Positions 63,963 to 64,000 of a stretch of 64,000 bases of DNA are shown here, in pieces. Origin of the DNA: Blastomussa wellsi (lineage: Eukaryota > Cnidaria > Anthozoa > Scleractinia > Plerogyridae); contig OX393561.1 in assembly GCA_947652115.1 (NCBI GenBank), positions 1,865,318-1,929,317 of the forward strand, read 5' to 3'. Below the pieces are notes generated by a model. It searched no databases. It was not told the origin of the DNA and saw nothing but the letters and a program-made list of their open reading frames with translations. The position numbers and the translations under genes are program-made. The stretch's first letter is position 1; each line of letters starts with the position of its first letter.

Positions 63963-64000
63963 CTATATGGAAGTAATAAGAATGAAATGCAATGTATTGG

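Overview
This is a eukaryotic, intron-rich, AT-leaning genomic window. It most likely comes from an anthozoan cnidarian, probably a stony coral. The evidence is the dominant gene, a giant MAM/LDL-receptor-class-A/EGF membrane protein of the kind described from coral skeletal matrix. Supporting it are an intronless class A GPCR, a Tx1/L1-like LINE with a separate ORF1, and a dense load of short inverted-repeat transposons and tRNA-derived SINEs. The species call is inference, because no marker gene is present.

Layout. Positions 1-7139 are intergenic and contain one intact single-exon GPCR gene (2856-3749, + strand), SINEs, LINE tails and a foldback element. From 7140 to the right edge, one minus-strand gene fills the window. 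I could reconstruct 63 exons (7665-63962). Every one has AG acceptor and GT donor dinucleotides, and the reading phase is consistent across all 62 junctions. They sum to 12,676 coding bases, or 4,224 residues plus stop, and the 5' end lies beyond 64000. Read 5' to 3' (right to left), the protein has 17 MAM domains, mostly alternating with LDLa modules (15 in all). A 19-cysteine domain that is neither MAM nor LDLa (exons 44-46) sits before the last MAM. Then come two tandem LDLa repeats, four composite EGF plus cysteine-rich repeats, a single transmembrane helix, and a short cytoplasmic tail with two NPxY motifs.

The introns of this gene are a transposon museum. They hold an antisense Tx1/L1-like LINE split by a MITE with a 3-bp TTA duplication, and two MITE families whose copies are flanked by TTAA. 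There are several other MITEs with clear target duplications (6, 8 and 11 bp) and a 230-bp near-perfect hairpin. There are also SINEs of two families, CR1/L2-type LINE tails, a 75-bp minisatellite (10 copies) and a 132-bp tandem repeat.

How the parts relate: the large protein looks like a type I, single-pass adhesion or scavenger-like receptor. It has a very long modular ectodomain for protein-protein and calcium-dependent binding, and a tail suited to PTB-domain or clathrin adaptors. The GPCR upstream is an independent gene.
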